A model generated the notes under the pieces. The model saw nothing but the letters and a program-made list of their open reading frames with translations. It made no database searches and was not told where the DNA came from. From assembly GCF_014195535.1 (NCBI RefSeq), contig NZ_JACIBY010000004.1, positions 607,183-643,117 on the forward strand: DNA of 35,935 bases. Reading direction: 5' to 3'. Shown piece after piece: positions 17,567 to 30,700 of this stretch. Every line of letters starts with the position of its first letter. The stretch's first letter is position 1. Position numbers and translations under genes: made by a program. Source of the DNA: Runella defluvii. Lineage in GTDB: Bacteria; Bacteroidota; Bacteroidia; Cytophagales; Spirosomataceae.

Positions 17567-18406
17567 ATGAATATACACGTTTTGCATAAACTCTCTTATT
17601 CGTATTCCGAAGCCGTTAGCCTCGACGCTCACACCATTTATCTGCAACCGAAAGCCTCTCCGCATCAGCGCCTACTTGGGTATTCGATGGTGATAGAGCC
17701 TACGCCCAGTATGCTGGTACAAAATGTTGACGCAGAGGGAAATCACCAACAAATCGCCTATTTTCGAGAAATGACCGACCGATTGTCGATTTCGGTGGAA
17801 ATGACCTTGGTTTCCAATGCCTTTAATCCCTTCGGATTTGTTTTATTTCCGTTTGAAACCGAGCGCTTGCCGTTTCATTATTCTGCTTCCCTAAAAAAAT
17901 ATTTACAACCGTATCTTGTACGAGAAGGGGTGACTACGTATGTCGAACAGTATGCCCGTCATACAGCCGCTTCAGTACGGTGGATGACTGTTCCTTTTTT
18001 GACCACGCTTTGTCGAACCATCGCCCAAGACTATGTTTATGAACGCCGCGAAGTAGGCGCTCCTATGTCGCCCGAACACACCTTGATTGGCCGAAAAGGG
18101 TCTTGTCGGGACTTTGCGCAACTGTTTGTGGCTTGTTGTCGAAGTATCGGCTTGGCGGCACGTTTTGTAAGCGGGTATTTGTATGGTAATATCCTGCAAG
18201 AGAATGATTTACATGCTTGGGCGGAAGTGTATTTGCCTGGGGCAGGATGGCGTGGTTTTGACCCTACTGAAGGACAAGCCGTTGGGAACAATCACGTGTA
18301 TTTGGCAGCGTCGGGAGAGCCTCAGTCCATCGCTCCTTTATCGGGTACATTTCGCGGGCGTGCTCGCTCCCTATTGACCACCGAAGTAGTCGTAGGAGTT
18401 GGATAA
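17567..18406 (+). CDS. Transglutaminase-like cysteine protease
   Basis: A 279-residue protein. The N-terminal beta-rich region (about 1-130) is the bacterial transglutaminase-like N-domain (start MNIHVLHKLSYSYSEAVSLD). The core follows with the expected triad: Cys180 in GSCRDFA, His216 in DLHAWAEVYLPG and Asp232 in FDPTEG. Such proteins are thought to hydrolyse or transfer amide bonds in the cytoplasm, since there is no signal peptide. It belongs functionally with the alpha-E and Anbu genes just upstream, but a terminator at 17501-17528 lies between. It must therefore depend on readthrough or on its own promoter in the 38-base A/T-rich gap; I do not see a clear one. No ATP-grasp gene follows. 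Confidence 0.92.
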   Translation: MNIHVLHKLSYSYSEAVSLDAHTIYLQPKASPHQRLLGYSMVIEPTPSMLVQNVDAEGNHQQIAYFREMTDRLSISVEMTLVSNAFNPFGFVLFPFETERLPFHYSASLKKYLQPYLVREGVTTYVEQYARHTAASVRWMTVPFLTTLCRTIAQDYVYERREVGAPMSPEHTLIGRKGSCRDFAQLFVACCRSIGLAARFVSGYLYGNILQENDLHAWAEVYLPGAGWRGFDPTEGQAVGNNHVYLAASGEPQSIAPLSGTFRGRARSLLTTEVVVGVG

Positions 18407-18407
18407 A

Positions 18408-18424
18408 TTTTATGTCTTTTAGTG
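18408..18424 (+). repeat. 17-base leader direct repeat, copy 1
   Basis: TTTTATGTCTTTTAGTG is repeated exactly at 32093-32109. Each copy lies in the non-coding leader of a giant surface-protein gene, about 360 and 240 bases before the respective start codons. Weak similarity continues beyond the exact match (a GAAACA/GAAACAAGA-like stretch). Confidence 0.7.
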
Positions 18425-18601
18425 GTATTTTGAAACACGACGTAACCCGTGTTTTCGGCGACATTATATACCATATTGAAAGTTTTGTATTCCAAGTTTT
18501 CTTTTAATTTATACCTCCATATTTGTCTTGTTATTAGACATATTTATTTTTTTTAATCTTCTTTTTTGTTTGGATAATAATTTGATTATCAGGATTTTGA
18601 T

Positions 18602-18662
18602 TGGTACTGTTTCTTCTTTGTTTAAAGTTTTTTGTTCGCATATTTGGTGCTTTTGAGTACCA
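18602..18662. promoter_or_regulatory. 7-bp inverted repeat with GGTAC core
   Basis: TGGTACT (18602-18608) and AGTACCA (18656-18662) are exact reverse complements with 47 bases between. On its own a 7-bp match is weak. It is listed because the same TTGGTA core recurs in stronger inverted repeats before the other two giant genes (8575-8674 and 32272-32321). Confidence 0.35.
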
Positions 18663-18784
18663 TTGAGCTATTTCTGTGTCCCAAAATAAATATTGAATAT
18701 CCCTAAAGGATTGGCACACTAATTGTTTCTGTTTAGCTGAAAACTCAAACTCGAGCAGTCCGCATCCTAAATCAAATTTTGGTT

Positions 18785-21700
18785 ATGAAAATAGCTTTTA
18801 CTCCCTGCCGCTTCGTGGTGCCTCTCCTTTTTGCTTTGGGCTTAACGTTATCCTGTTTACAAGGATATGCCCAGGTGAGAGGTACTGTATTTCGAGATTT
18901 TAACGGAAATGGCACGCGCGACACCAACGAGCCGCTGATACCAGGGGTTGTTGTCAATGTGTACAACACCAGTTCAGGTTCTGGTGTGCTCTGTGGTACA
19001 GCTACCACGTCAGGCAATACTGCCCCCAACTACAGTGTGGCGGGTTGTAGCACGGGCGATGTTCGGGTAGAGTTTGTGGTTCCTACATCGGGTCAATGCG
19101 CCATCGACTCGTTGGATTTCTCTGCATTGGGAGGGGCTACGTACGGAAGCTCCGTGCAATTTGCCAAAGGCAACAGTACCAATGTCAATTTTGGATTGTA
19201 TTATCCCAATGACTTTAACCTTGGCGTTGCAAACTCCATGGTGTATGTCCCTTGTTATGTACACGGCGACCCCGTTGCATCGGGGGGAGCATCGGGAGCG
19301 AGTGAATGGTTTGTGGGCTTTCCGTACAACAGCACGGGTAGTACTACCCCTCCTTCCAAAAAACTCAATGGCTACATGATTGGGGCTACTTGGGGGGTAG
19401 CATACAGCCGTAAAGCAAAAAAAATATTTACCTCGGCCTTGATAAAGCGGCACGTTGGATTGGGGCAACTCGGTACTGGTGGAATTTATATCATTGATGA
19501 AGCCACTTTTGTGGCCGATTCTTTGTACGACTTAGACAAAAATGGGTTTCGTACGCGTGCTGCGGCTACCGCACCTGCCTATGGAAGTAGCACCAGCTAT
19601 GCACTTGCTACCGCTACGGCAGGGTCGCCCGCAGTGGCCAATACGGGGGTATCGGTGAGTTTTCTTGGAAGTACCGACCCCGTGTCAGGGCTTCCAGAAG
19701 GGCTAGGGGTAATGGGTACCAATGCCCAACGCGGCCTGACAGGTACGCCAACTACGCCTACCTACGACCCCGCTGCGTTTGACCAAGTAGGTAAAGTAGG
19801 ATTAGGAGATTTGGAAATTAGTGAAGATGAACAATACCTTTTTGTGGTCAATTTGTACTCGCGTAAACTCTTACGCATGAAATTTGACAATCCAGCCAAT
19901 CCCACGACTTTTACGGAAGTAGTAGAATATAGTTTGCCAAACATAACTGTCAACAACGGGCTGCTACGCCCTTGGGCATTAAAGTATTTCCGTGGAAAAT
20001 TATACGTAGGAGCCGTTTCGACGGGTGAGAATGGCGGGAGTATCACCATCAATGGTGCCTCTGATGTACGTGCGTATGTTTTTGAGGTTAACGACCCAAC
20101 TGGAAATCTTACGTTCAACAACACGCCTTTGTTGGATTATCCTCTCAATTTTACCAAAGGAACAACTACCAGTACAACTGGCGACAATCGTTGGTATCCT
20201 TGGACCCACCGAGCAGGTGACGTTATTTGGAATGGTGCGGCCAACTTGGCCTATCCACAACCGATATTAAGTGATATTGAGTTTTCGGATAGGGGGGATA
20301 TGTTGCTTACTTTTTCAGACCGAGCGGGACATCAATTAGGGGCTAACAATTACCGTTTTCTTTCGACAAGTACCGAAATCAGGTACGGTACTTCGGGGGG
20401 AGATATACAAGTAGCGGGATTAAATTGCCAAACCGAAGCATTCACGTTGGAGAGCAACGGACGTTACAACTCCATCAATGGGGAGCAGTATTCGGGAGGG
20501 GTTGGTAATGCACAAGGGCCTGGCGGAGGCGAATTTTTTAATGCAGAAGCCTTTGGTATTCATGCCGAAACGTCAATGGGCGCAATGGCAGTACTGAAAG
20601 GAACGGGTAACGTGCTGTTGACTGTCATGGATCCTGACGCTTACGTGACAGGGGGGGTAGTGAAATTTTCGACCTCTAGCGGCGCCGCCTCGGGGGCTTA
20701 TCGGCTTTATGGTAATGGTACTGTACCTGGAGGTACTAATACTGCCCTCGGTAAAGCCATTGGCTTGGGCGACCTTGAACTGACGGGGGCGTTTGCTCCC
20801 ATTGAAATCGGAAATCGCGTGTGGCAGGATACCGACGCGGATGGTTTTCAAGACGCGGGAGAGTTGGGGTTGGCCAACGTAAAAGTAATCTTATGCGATG
20901 CGAATGGGGTCAAAATAGACTCGGTGCTTACCGATGCCAATGGAAACTATTACTTCTCTTCGGCAACGGGCACGAATACCAGCTCGGCTAAATATGGCAT
21001 AAACTTACAGCCTAATACCAATTATATAGTAAAATTCCCGACGGCGGTAGGGACTAATTCAATCACGACGCTCAACGCAGGTAGCAACGATTTGATTGAC
21101 TCCGACGCGGGTACAAATGGTCAAATCGCTTTTACTACGGGCGATATAGGCGCTACCGACCACAGCTTTGATGTGGGCTATCGCTCGTGTTTGCCAGCAG
21201 TAACAAACATTGCCCAAGTAACGGCAACTTGTTCAGGAGTCGTTGTCAATAATAATGCTTCGGTAACGGTGACCGCCACGGGTGATAAATACGCTCTTGG
21301 TACTTCAACGCTATACGCTGCCGCCACAACTTTCACAGGCTCATTTACTGCCAATAATCTCACTGCTGGTTCGCTGCTCACGTTCCGTATTTTCAACGGA
21401 GCCGATGCTTGCTACCGCGATACAACCATTTTGGTCAACCAAAAACTTTGTCCCGCTCCTCCTTGTACCAATACCATTGGAGGAACGGTTTTCAACGATT
21501 TTAACAACAACGGCGTATTCAATACAACTGATTCATTGGGCTTTGCGGGTATCAAAGTATATGCTTTCAACTGTGCGGGTGTGAAAATTGACTCCGCCAC
21601 CACTGACTACCGTGGGCGTTATACCTTGACCAACGTCACTGCGGCCAACGACACCGTTCGCATTGAGTTTGTCCGCGCTACGTTCCCTACTTGGGCTAAA

Positions 21701-24700
21701 CCTACTTACAACGGTGTGGATGGACGTACGGATGTGCAGTTTGTCATTGCCCCAAATTGTACGGTGGATTTAGGGTTAACAACCGACTATTGCCAGACCA
21801 ACCCGTTTGTGATGGTTCCTTGCCACGTCAATGGAGCTACCACTGCGACGGGCGACGCGCTGATTCGCTTCTCGTACGATGTAACAAGTGCAGGGGCAAA
21901 TGCCAACAAAAAACAGTTGTCAAATACCAATCAGATTGGGACAACTTGGGGGATTGCGTATCAAAAATCCACCAGCCGCCTGTTTGCCGCAGCCTTCCTC
22001 AAACGCCACTCGGCCATGGGGCCAAACGGCGGAGGGGCTATTTATCAAATTAATCCCGATGCGGCGGGACTCAATGGTACGTTGTTTTTTGACATGAATA
22101 CGGTCGAAAGCACAGGCAGCATTGCCGACAACGCGACCCGTGGTGTAAATACGGCCGCAGGTTCACCCAATACCGATGCCACTGCTTTTGCCCAAATTGG
22201 AAAAGTAAGCCTTGGCGACATTGACATTACCGAAGATGAAGAGTTTCTTTATACCATTAACTTAGCCACCAAAAAACTCTACCGCGTACCTACGACAAAC
22301 CCAACGGCGGGCAACGTAACGAGCTGGGTGATTCCTACACCTGGTTGTGTGGGTGGCGAATGGCGGCCTTGGGCAACCAAAACTTACCGTGGAAAAGTGT
22401 ATGTGGGTGGTGTCTGTGATGCTGCTACTTCGCAACAACGCAGCGACCTCAAAGCCGTGGTTTATGAGTTTACGCCTGCTACGGGTACATTCAGTCAAGT
22501 ACTTAATTTTAAATTGGACTTTGATCGTGGGGCTGCAACTTCGTACACTGCCACAACAGGTAGTGACTTAGACAAACAGTCGCATTGGAATCCTTGGACA
22601 GATGATTTTACGGTGGCGGTTCAGACAGGCTTGCACGATTTGTATCCACAACCTGTGTTGTCAGACATTGAATTTGACGTGGATGGTTCCATGATTTTAG
22701 GATTTTTGGATCGTTGGGGACACCAAACGGGTGAAGCCAACAACTTCCCCAACGGCGTTTTGGCCGAACAAGGCGTAACGGGTGGTGACGTGATGCGTGC
22801 GTATAATAACAACGGCGTTTATGAAATTGAGAATGATGGTAAAGTAGGGCCATTGACGGTGGGTGGTACAACCGCCCAGCAGAATTACAATGCATCTTCG
22901 CTTTATGCCCCTAACGGACAAGGACGCGGAGGCAAAGAGTTCTATTTTGGTGATACGTGGATGAGCAACCACGACGAGCGCAGCATGGGTAGTTTGGCAC
23001 TCTTGCCAGGCTCTGGTCAAGTAATTATGGCCGCTATGGATGCCAACAATACGATTTACTCAGGTGGGGCAATTTGGCTCAATAATACCACAGGTTTGGC
23101 CGACAAAGCTTATACAATTTACAGCGGCGGGGTAGCTTCTTTTGGTAAAGGTTATGCCTTGGGTGATTTGGAACTCCAGTGTAACCCGCAACCCGTTCAA
23201 ATTGGTAACCGCCTGTGGGTTGATATAGACAAAGACGGGGTGCAAGATCCTTGCAACGAGCCTGGCATTGCCAACGTGGTCGTGAGTCTTTATGACAAAG
23301 TAGGGAATTTCATTGCCAAAGATACAACCAACGCCCTGGGAGAATATTACTTCGACGCAACCAACGTGGTGGACACGGTAGGTTTGGCCAAACCTAATTT
23401 CAGAGGACCACAACCTAATACCCAATACTATATCGTGATTGGGAAAGAAACCATCGGAACGGGTGCGCAGTTCGACCGAACTGACGGCATACTTACGTTG
23501 AGTACGGGTCAAAAATACGAATTGACGATTGCGAACAGCACCCAAAACAGTGGTAACGACCAAAACGACAGCGATTTCGAGCTGGCAGATAATCTTGCTC
23601 CGTTGGCGTTGCAAGGCTTCCCCGTTATTTGTGAAGCTACCCCAAGCTCGGGCGCAAATCATACCTTTGACGCTGGTTTTGTACCTGCTTGTGTCAAACC
23701 TTTATTCACGGCCTTTACGCAGGTAAATGCTACTTGTACAAACGGGGTTGTGCAAAACAATGCTTCCGTAACAATTACCTCTAACGGCGACAAATACGCG
23801 ATTGGCACCTCTACAGCCTACGCATCGGCGACGGCTTTCACAGGTTCGTTTACGTTAAACAATCAAACGGCAGGTAGTACTGTTACGGTGCGGGTTTTCA
23901 AGGGGGCGAACACTTGTTTTAAAGACACTACCTTCAAAGTAAATACGGTATTGTGTCCTGCGCCTCCTTGTACCAACACAATTGGCGGAACGGTTTTCAA
24001 CGATTTTAACAACAACGGAGTTTTCAATACAACCGATTCACTGGGTTTTGCAGGCATTAAAGTTTATGCTTTTAACTGTGCGGGTGTGAAAATTGACTCC
24101 GCTGTCACCGACTATCGTGGGCGTTATACCTTGACTAACGTCACGTCGGCCAACGATACCGTACGCATTGAATTTGTCCGCGCTACGTTCCCTGCGTGGG
24201 CACGCCCAACGTACAATGGGGTGGATGGCCGTACGGATGTACAGTTTGTAATCGCGCCTAATTGCACGGTTGATTTGGGATTGACGGGCTTGCACGATTA
24301 TTGTCAGGCAAGTCCTTTGATGGCTACTACTTGCTTTGTCAACGGAGCATCAGGCAATGGGGTTAATCCATTGGAAGTCTTGGTGAAGTTTAACTACAAT
24401 ACTTCTGGTTCGACGCCTCAACCCCAATATTTGTCCAGCAAAGGCGAATTTGGTTCGGTTTGGAGTACGGCTTATAACAACGAGACAAAACAGTTATTCT
24501 CGGGGTCTTTCCTAAAACGACATGCAGGTTTGAAAGACACAGATGGAGACAACCAAGGCGATTTAGGAATCATTTGGCAAACTTCTAATCCTTATGGGTC
24601 TGCCTTTACCAACAGCGTTTGGGCTGATTTGACCAAAGCACCTTACAATTTAGATTTTGGTACCATTGGTGACGATGCTGCCCGTGGATTAGGCGTTCCT

Positions 24701-27700
24701 ACTGCCCCTAGTAATGACGCTACCACGTTCCCATTGATTGGAAAGGTAGGGGTAGGTGACATTGATATTTCAGACGATAACTCAGCCCTTTGGGTGGTAA
24801 ATCCAAAAGGAAGTCAATTGCATAAAATTGCCATCAATACCAACGGCTCGGCAGGCGCTTTGACAACCTTTAACATTCCCAAAGCGTGCGGAAGTAGCTA
24901 CGATACCTTATACATCAAAGCTGGAGGCAACGTTAATGGCGCATTGATTAATGGTTTCGCGGGCGACGAATTTTTCTCAGGAGGGGTTACTACTAGTTCA
25001 GGACGTTCTGGCGCGGCTTATTCGACGTTCCGCAATGGCGCAGGCTTTCAGTATAAAATTAGCCTTCCCAATGGTACATACAATGTCCAACTGTACTTTG
25101 GTAACAATACGGCAGCAAGAAACCAGACCAATACCGTAGAGGCAACGGCTCAAACCCTAGCAATAGCGGCTAATGCGAGTGTTTCACAAATGTTCAACAA
25201 CGTGGTCGTCGCCGATGATCGCTTGGATATTACCATTAGTGACTTGCCAGGAGGAGATGCCAACGCGATTTTGAGTGGGATTAAAATTTGGTCAGTAGCG
25301 GGTGCGAAGTTTGAAGACAGGGCTTATCCGTTTGCGTTGAAATACCACAATGGAAAAGTATATGTAGGAACTACTTGTCCTGCCGAATTGACCCAAGACA
25401 AAGAACAGCTAAAAAGCATTGTCTATGAGTTGACAGACGATGGTTCTACCATTTTTACCCCAGTCTTGACCGTGCCGCTTACTTACACACACGGCCGCCC
25501 TTATAGTCAAGAACCTGTTGTAAGATGGCAAGCATGGACGGGAGCGATTGACAAAGCATTTAATGTGGATATTTTCACGGTATATCCTCAACCTGTGTTG
25601 TCAGACATTGAATTTTTGGAAGATGGAGACATGGTATTGGGCTTTTTTGACCGTTTTGGACACCAATCAGGCGATAGAAATTACAAAACGTACGGAACTG
25701 CTACCATTCGTTCCACCATTGCGGGGGATGTGCTGAGAGCAGATGCCAAGGCAGGTAATTTTACCCTCGAAAGCAATGGTAAAGTGGGTACCAATACCTC
25801 AGCGGGAGGCGTAGGTAACAACCAAGGCCCAGGTGGGGGAGAGTTCTATTCGGGTGATAATTACCAGACGGATCACTTAGAAACCAGCTATGGAGGGATG
25901 GCATTTATCGCAGGACGTAATGAGTTGGCAGTAACTGTGCTAGATCCTTTTGACGTAGTGTCATCGGGGGTAACGTATTTCAACAATACCAACGGTAACA
26001 GCGCCAGAAGATACCAAGTGACTCCCGTGACAATGAGCACAACCTTCTTTAGTAAGGCCATTGCCTTGGGAGATTTGGAAGCGCTTTGTGATGTTGCCCC
26101 CGTACAAATTGGGAACCGCTTGTGGATTGATACCGACAAAGACGGAGTGCAAGACCCTTGCAATGAACCTGGTATTGCCAATGTGGTGGTGAGTCTCTAT
26201 GATAAATTGGGTAATTTCTTAGCCAAAGATACAACCAACGCGCTGGGTGAGTATTATTTTGATGCGACCAACGTCGTGGATACTTTAGGTGCCGCGAAGC
26301 CCAATGTTTTAGGGCCACAACCTAATACCCAATATTACATCGTAATTGGAAAAGAAGATAGCAAATTTAACACGACTACAGGTTCATTAACGGTGGGTGG
26401 AGTTGGCTATCAGTTGACCAAACTTAACAGCACAACTGACGGGGGCAATGACCAAAACGACAGCGATTTTGCCATTGCTACCAACACTGCTCCTGTGGCT
26501 CTCCAAGGTTATCCTGTGATTTGTGAAACTACCCCAAATGCAGGGGCAAATCACACCTTCGATGCTGGATTTAACTCAACTGTGGGTTCAATTGGTGATT
26601 TTGTTTGGAAAGACCTAAACAATAATGGCCAGCAGGATAGCGGTGAGCCAGGAGTAAATGGCGTGAAAATGATATTGTGGTCTGCCAACGCCAGCGGTAA
26701 TCCTGTAGCTAAGTTGGATTCTACCGTAACGGCAACGGGAGGTAAATATGAGTTTAAAAACTTGCCTAAAGGTGATTACATCGTTCAGTTGGTGTTGAGT
26801 ACCTTGCCCGATAGCTGCGTGATAAGTTCTCAAAAAGACCTTGGGCCAGATGTGACTGATAATGATTTTGGCACAAACGGTTTGAGCAGTGTAGTGAAGT
26901 TAGATCCTGTAAATGGAGGTCTTGCCAAAGACAACCCAACGATAGATGCAGGTTTGTACTCTCCTAAAGGTTCGATTGGGGACTATGTTTGGAAAGACCA
27001 AAACAACAACGGCGTCCAAGAGTCAGGCGAACCAGCGGTAGCAGGCGTGATTGTTCAATTGTTGAACGCAACAACCAGCGCCGTATTGGCAACTGACACG
27101 ACGGATGCGCAAGGTTTGTACTTGTTCTCGAACCTAAACTCAGGAACGTACCAAGTGAAGATTGTGACGACGAGTTTGCCAGCGGGCTGTGTGATTAGCA
27201 GCAAGCAAGATTTGGGCGGCGACGATACGAAAGATTCTGACTTTAACCCAACGACAGGTTTGAGCCAAGTGGTAACGATTGACGCTTTGGGAACGGGTAT
27301 TGCCAAAGACAACCCAACGGTTGACGCAGGCTTGTATTCGCCAAAAGGCAGTATTGGCGACTACGTATGGAAAGATCAAAATAACAACGGTGTTCAAGAT
27401 TCAGGCGAACCAGCGGTGGCGGGCGTAATCGTTCAATTGTTGAATTCAACCACCAGCGCCGTATTGGCAACTGACACGACGGATGCGCAAGGTTTGTATT
27501 TGTTCTCGAACCTAAACTCGGGAACGTACCAAGTGAAAATTGTTACGACGAGTTTGCCAGCAGGTTGCGTGATTAGCAGCAAGCAAGATTTGGGCGGCGA
27601 CGATACGAAAGATTCGGACTTTAACCCAACGACTGGTTTGAGCCAAGTCGTGACGATAGATGCTTTGGGAACGGGCATTGCGAAAGACAACATGACGGTT

Positions 27701-30700
27701 GACGCAGGCTTGTATTCGCCAAAAGGCAGTATTGGCGACTACGTATGGAAAGATCAAAATAACAACGGCGTTCAAGATTCAGGCGAACCAGCGGTGGCGG
27801 GCGTAATCGTTCAATTGTTGAATTCAACCACCAGCGCCGTATTGGCAACTGACACGACGGATGCGCAAGGTTTGTATTTGTTCTCGAACCTAAACTCGGG
27901 AACGTACCAAGTGAAAATTGTTACGACGAGTTTGCCAGCAGGTTGCGTGATTAGCAGCAAGCAAGATTTGGGCGGCGACGATACGAAAGATTCGGACTTT
28001 AACCCAACGACTGGTTTGAGCCAAGTCGTGACGATAGATGCTTTGGGAACGGGCATTGCGAAAGACAACATGACGGTTGACGCGGGCTTGTATTCACCAA
28101 AAGGCAGTATTGGCGACTACGTATGGAAAGACCAAAACAACAACGGCGTTCAAGATTCAGGCGAACCAGCGGTGGCAGGCGTAATCGTTCAATTGTTGAA
28201 TTCAACAACCAGCGCCGTATTGGCAACTGACACAACGGATGTGCAAGGATTGTACTTGTTCCCGAACCTAAACTCAGGTACGTACCAAGTGAAGATTGTG
28301 ACAACGAGTTTGCCAGCGGGTTGTGTGATTAGCAGCAAGCAAGATTTGGGCGGCGACGATACGAAAGATTCGGACTTTAACCCAACGACAGGTTTGAGCC
28401 AAGTCGTGACGATAGATGCTTTGGGAACAGGCATTGCGAAAGATAACCCAACGGTTGACGCAGGCTTGTATTCTCCGAAAGGCAGTATTGGCGACTACGT
28501 TTGGAAAGACCAAAACAACAACGGCGTTCAAGACTCAGGCGAACCAGCGGTGGCGGGCGTAATTGTTCAATTGTTAAATTCAACAACCAGCGCCGTATTG
28601 GCAACTGACACGACGGATGTGAATGGTTTGTATTTGTTCTCTAATTTGAACTCAGGCACATACCAAGTGAAGATTGTAACGACGAGTTTGCCAGCGGGTT
28701 GCGTGATTAGCAGCAAGCAAGATTTAGGCGGTGACGACACGAAAGATTCTGACTTTAATCCAACGACAGGTTTGAGTCAAGTGGTAACAATTGACGCTTT
28801 GGGAACAGGCATTGCGAAAGACAACCCAACGATAGATGCGGGCTTGTACTCGCCTAAAGGTTCGATTGGTGATTATGTTTGGAAAGACCAGAATAACAAT
28901 GGCGTTCAAGAGTCAGGCGAACCAGCGGTGGCGGGCGTAATCGTTCAATTGTTGAATTCAACAACCAGCGCCGTATTGGCGACTGACACGACGGACGCAC
29001 AAGGTTTGTACTTGTTCCCGAACTTGAACTCAGGTACATACCAAGTGAAGATTGTGACAACGAGTTTGCCAGCAGGTTGTGTAATCAGCAGCAAGCAAGA
29101 TTTGGGCGGCGACGATACGAAAGATTCGGACTTTAACCCAACGACAGGTTTGAGCCAAGTCGTGACGATAGATGCTTTGGGAACAGGCATTGCGAAAGAT
29201 AACCCAACGGTTGACGCAGGCTTGTATTCTCCGAAAGGCAGTATTGGCGACTACGTTTGGAAAGACCAAAACAACAACGGCGTTCAAGACTCAGGCGAAC
29301 CAGCGGTGGCGGGCGTGATTGTTCAATTGTTGAACTCAACAACCAGCGCAGTTTTAGCGACTGACACGACGGATGCGCAAGGATTGTACTTGTTCTCTAA
29401 CTTGAATTCAGGAACGTACCAAGTTAAAATTGTGACAACTAGCCTGCCAGCGGGTTGTGTGATTAGCAGCAAGCAAGATTTGGGTGGTGACGATACGAAA
29501 GATTCTGACTTTAACCCAACGACTGGTTTGAGTCAAGTGGTGACTATAGATGCTTTGGGAACAGGCATTGCGAAAGACAACCCAACGATAGATGCGGGCT
29601 TGTATTCTCCAAAAGGTTCGATTGGGGATTATGTTTGGAAAGACCAAAACAACAACGGTGTCCAAGATTCAGGCGAACCAGCGGTAGCGGGAGTGATAGT
29701 TCAATTGTTGAACCCAACGACGAGCGCCGTATTGGCCACAGACACGACGGATGTGCAAGGATTGTACTTGTTCTCGAACCTAAATTCAGGAACGTACCAA
29801 GTAAAAATCGTGACGACGAGTTTACCAGCGGGTTGTGTGATTAGCAGCAAGCAAGATTTGGGCGGCGACGATACGAAAGATTCTGATTTTAACCCAACGA
29901 CAGGTTTGAGTCAAGTGGTAACGATAGATGCTTTGGGAACAGGCATTGCGAAAGACAACATGACGGTTGACGCGGGCTTGTATTCGCCGAAGGGTTCGAT
30001 TGGGGATTACGTTTGGAAAGACCAAAACAACAACGGTGTCCAAGATTCGGGCGAACCAGCGGTGGCGGGCGTAATCGTTCAGTTGTTGAATTCAACAACC
30101 AGCGCCGTATTGGCGACCGACACGACGGATGCACAAGGTTTGTACTTGTTCTCTAACTTGAATTCAGGAACGTACCAAGTGAAGATTGTGACGACGAGTT
30201 TACCAGCGGGTTGCGTGATTAGCAGCAAGCAAGACTTGGGCGGCGACGATACGAAAGATTCTGACTTTAACCCAACGACAGGTTTGAGCCAAGTGGCAAC
30301 GATAGATGCTTTGGGAACAGGCATTGCGAAAGATAACCCAACGATTGACGCAGGCTTGTATTCTCCGAAAGGTTCAATCGGCGATTTCGTTTGGAAGGAT
30401 GTGAATAACAATGGTGTTCAAGATTTGCCAGCGGAAAAAGGAGTGGCTGGAGTAATCCTAGAGCTATACCGCTTGGAAGGTGTCACGACTCCAACACCTG
30501 TTTTGGTAGCCAAAGATACGACGGATGCTACGGGTAAATATTTGTTTACCAACCTGTCGAGCGGCAATTATTTTGTGCAACTTGTTCTTTCGAGTTTGGC
30601 CGATACGTGCAAAATCACAAGTAAGCAAAACGAAGGTGTGGATGACACCAAAGACAGTGATTTTGGGCCAACGACAGGACGGAGTCAAGTGGTGCCAATC

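Larger units (their letters stand above)
18407..18784. other. A/T-rich leader region of the 4,387-residue protein gene
   Basis: I see no credible gene in these 378 bases. They hold the 17-base direct repeat at 18408-18424 and a weak hairpin AAACACG/CGTGTTT (18433-18439 and 18448-18454) that might end the transglutaminase transcript. An inverted pair TGGTACT/AGTACCA lies at 18602-18608 and 18656-18662. No exact TAnnTTTG element is present; the closest are two CATATTTG sequences, around 18519 and 18640. Confidence 0.6.

Noticed and set aside
18534..18719. 61-codon minus-strand frame in the A/T-rich leader
   Set aside because: Low-complexity Lys/Asn/Gln-rich product in A/T-rich DNA with no supporting signals.
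26969..30370. Regular repeats as a CRISPR array
   Set aside because: The units are 378 bp, contiguous without unique spacers, and lie in frame inside one coding sequence.
27055..30411. Series of minus-strand reading frames of 75-110 codons, repeated every 378 bases
   Set aside because: They are antisense shadows of the SdrD_B repeat array and recur only because the DNA repeats; no independent start signals or protein-like features.
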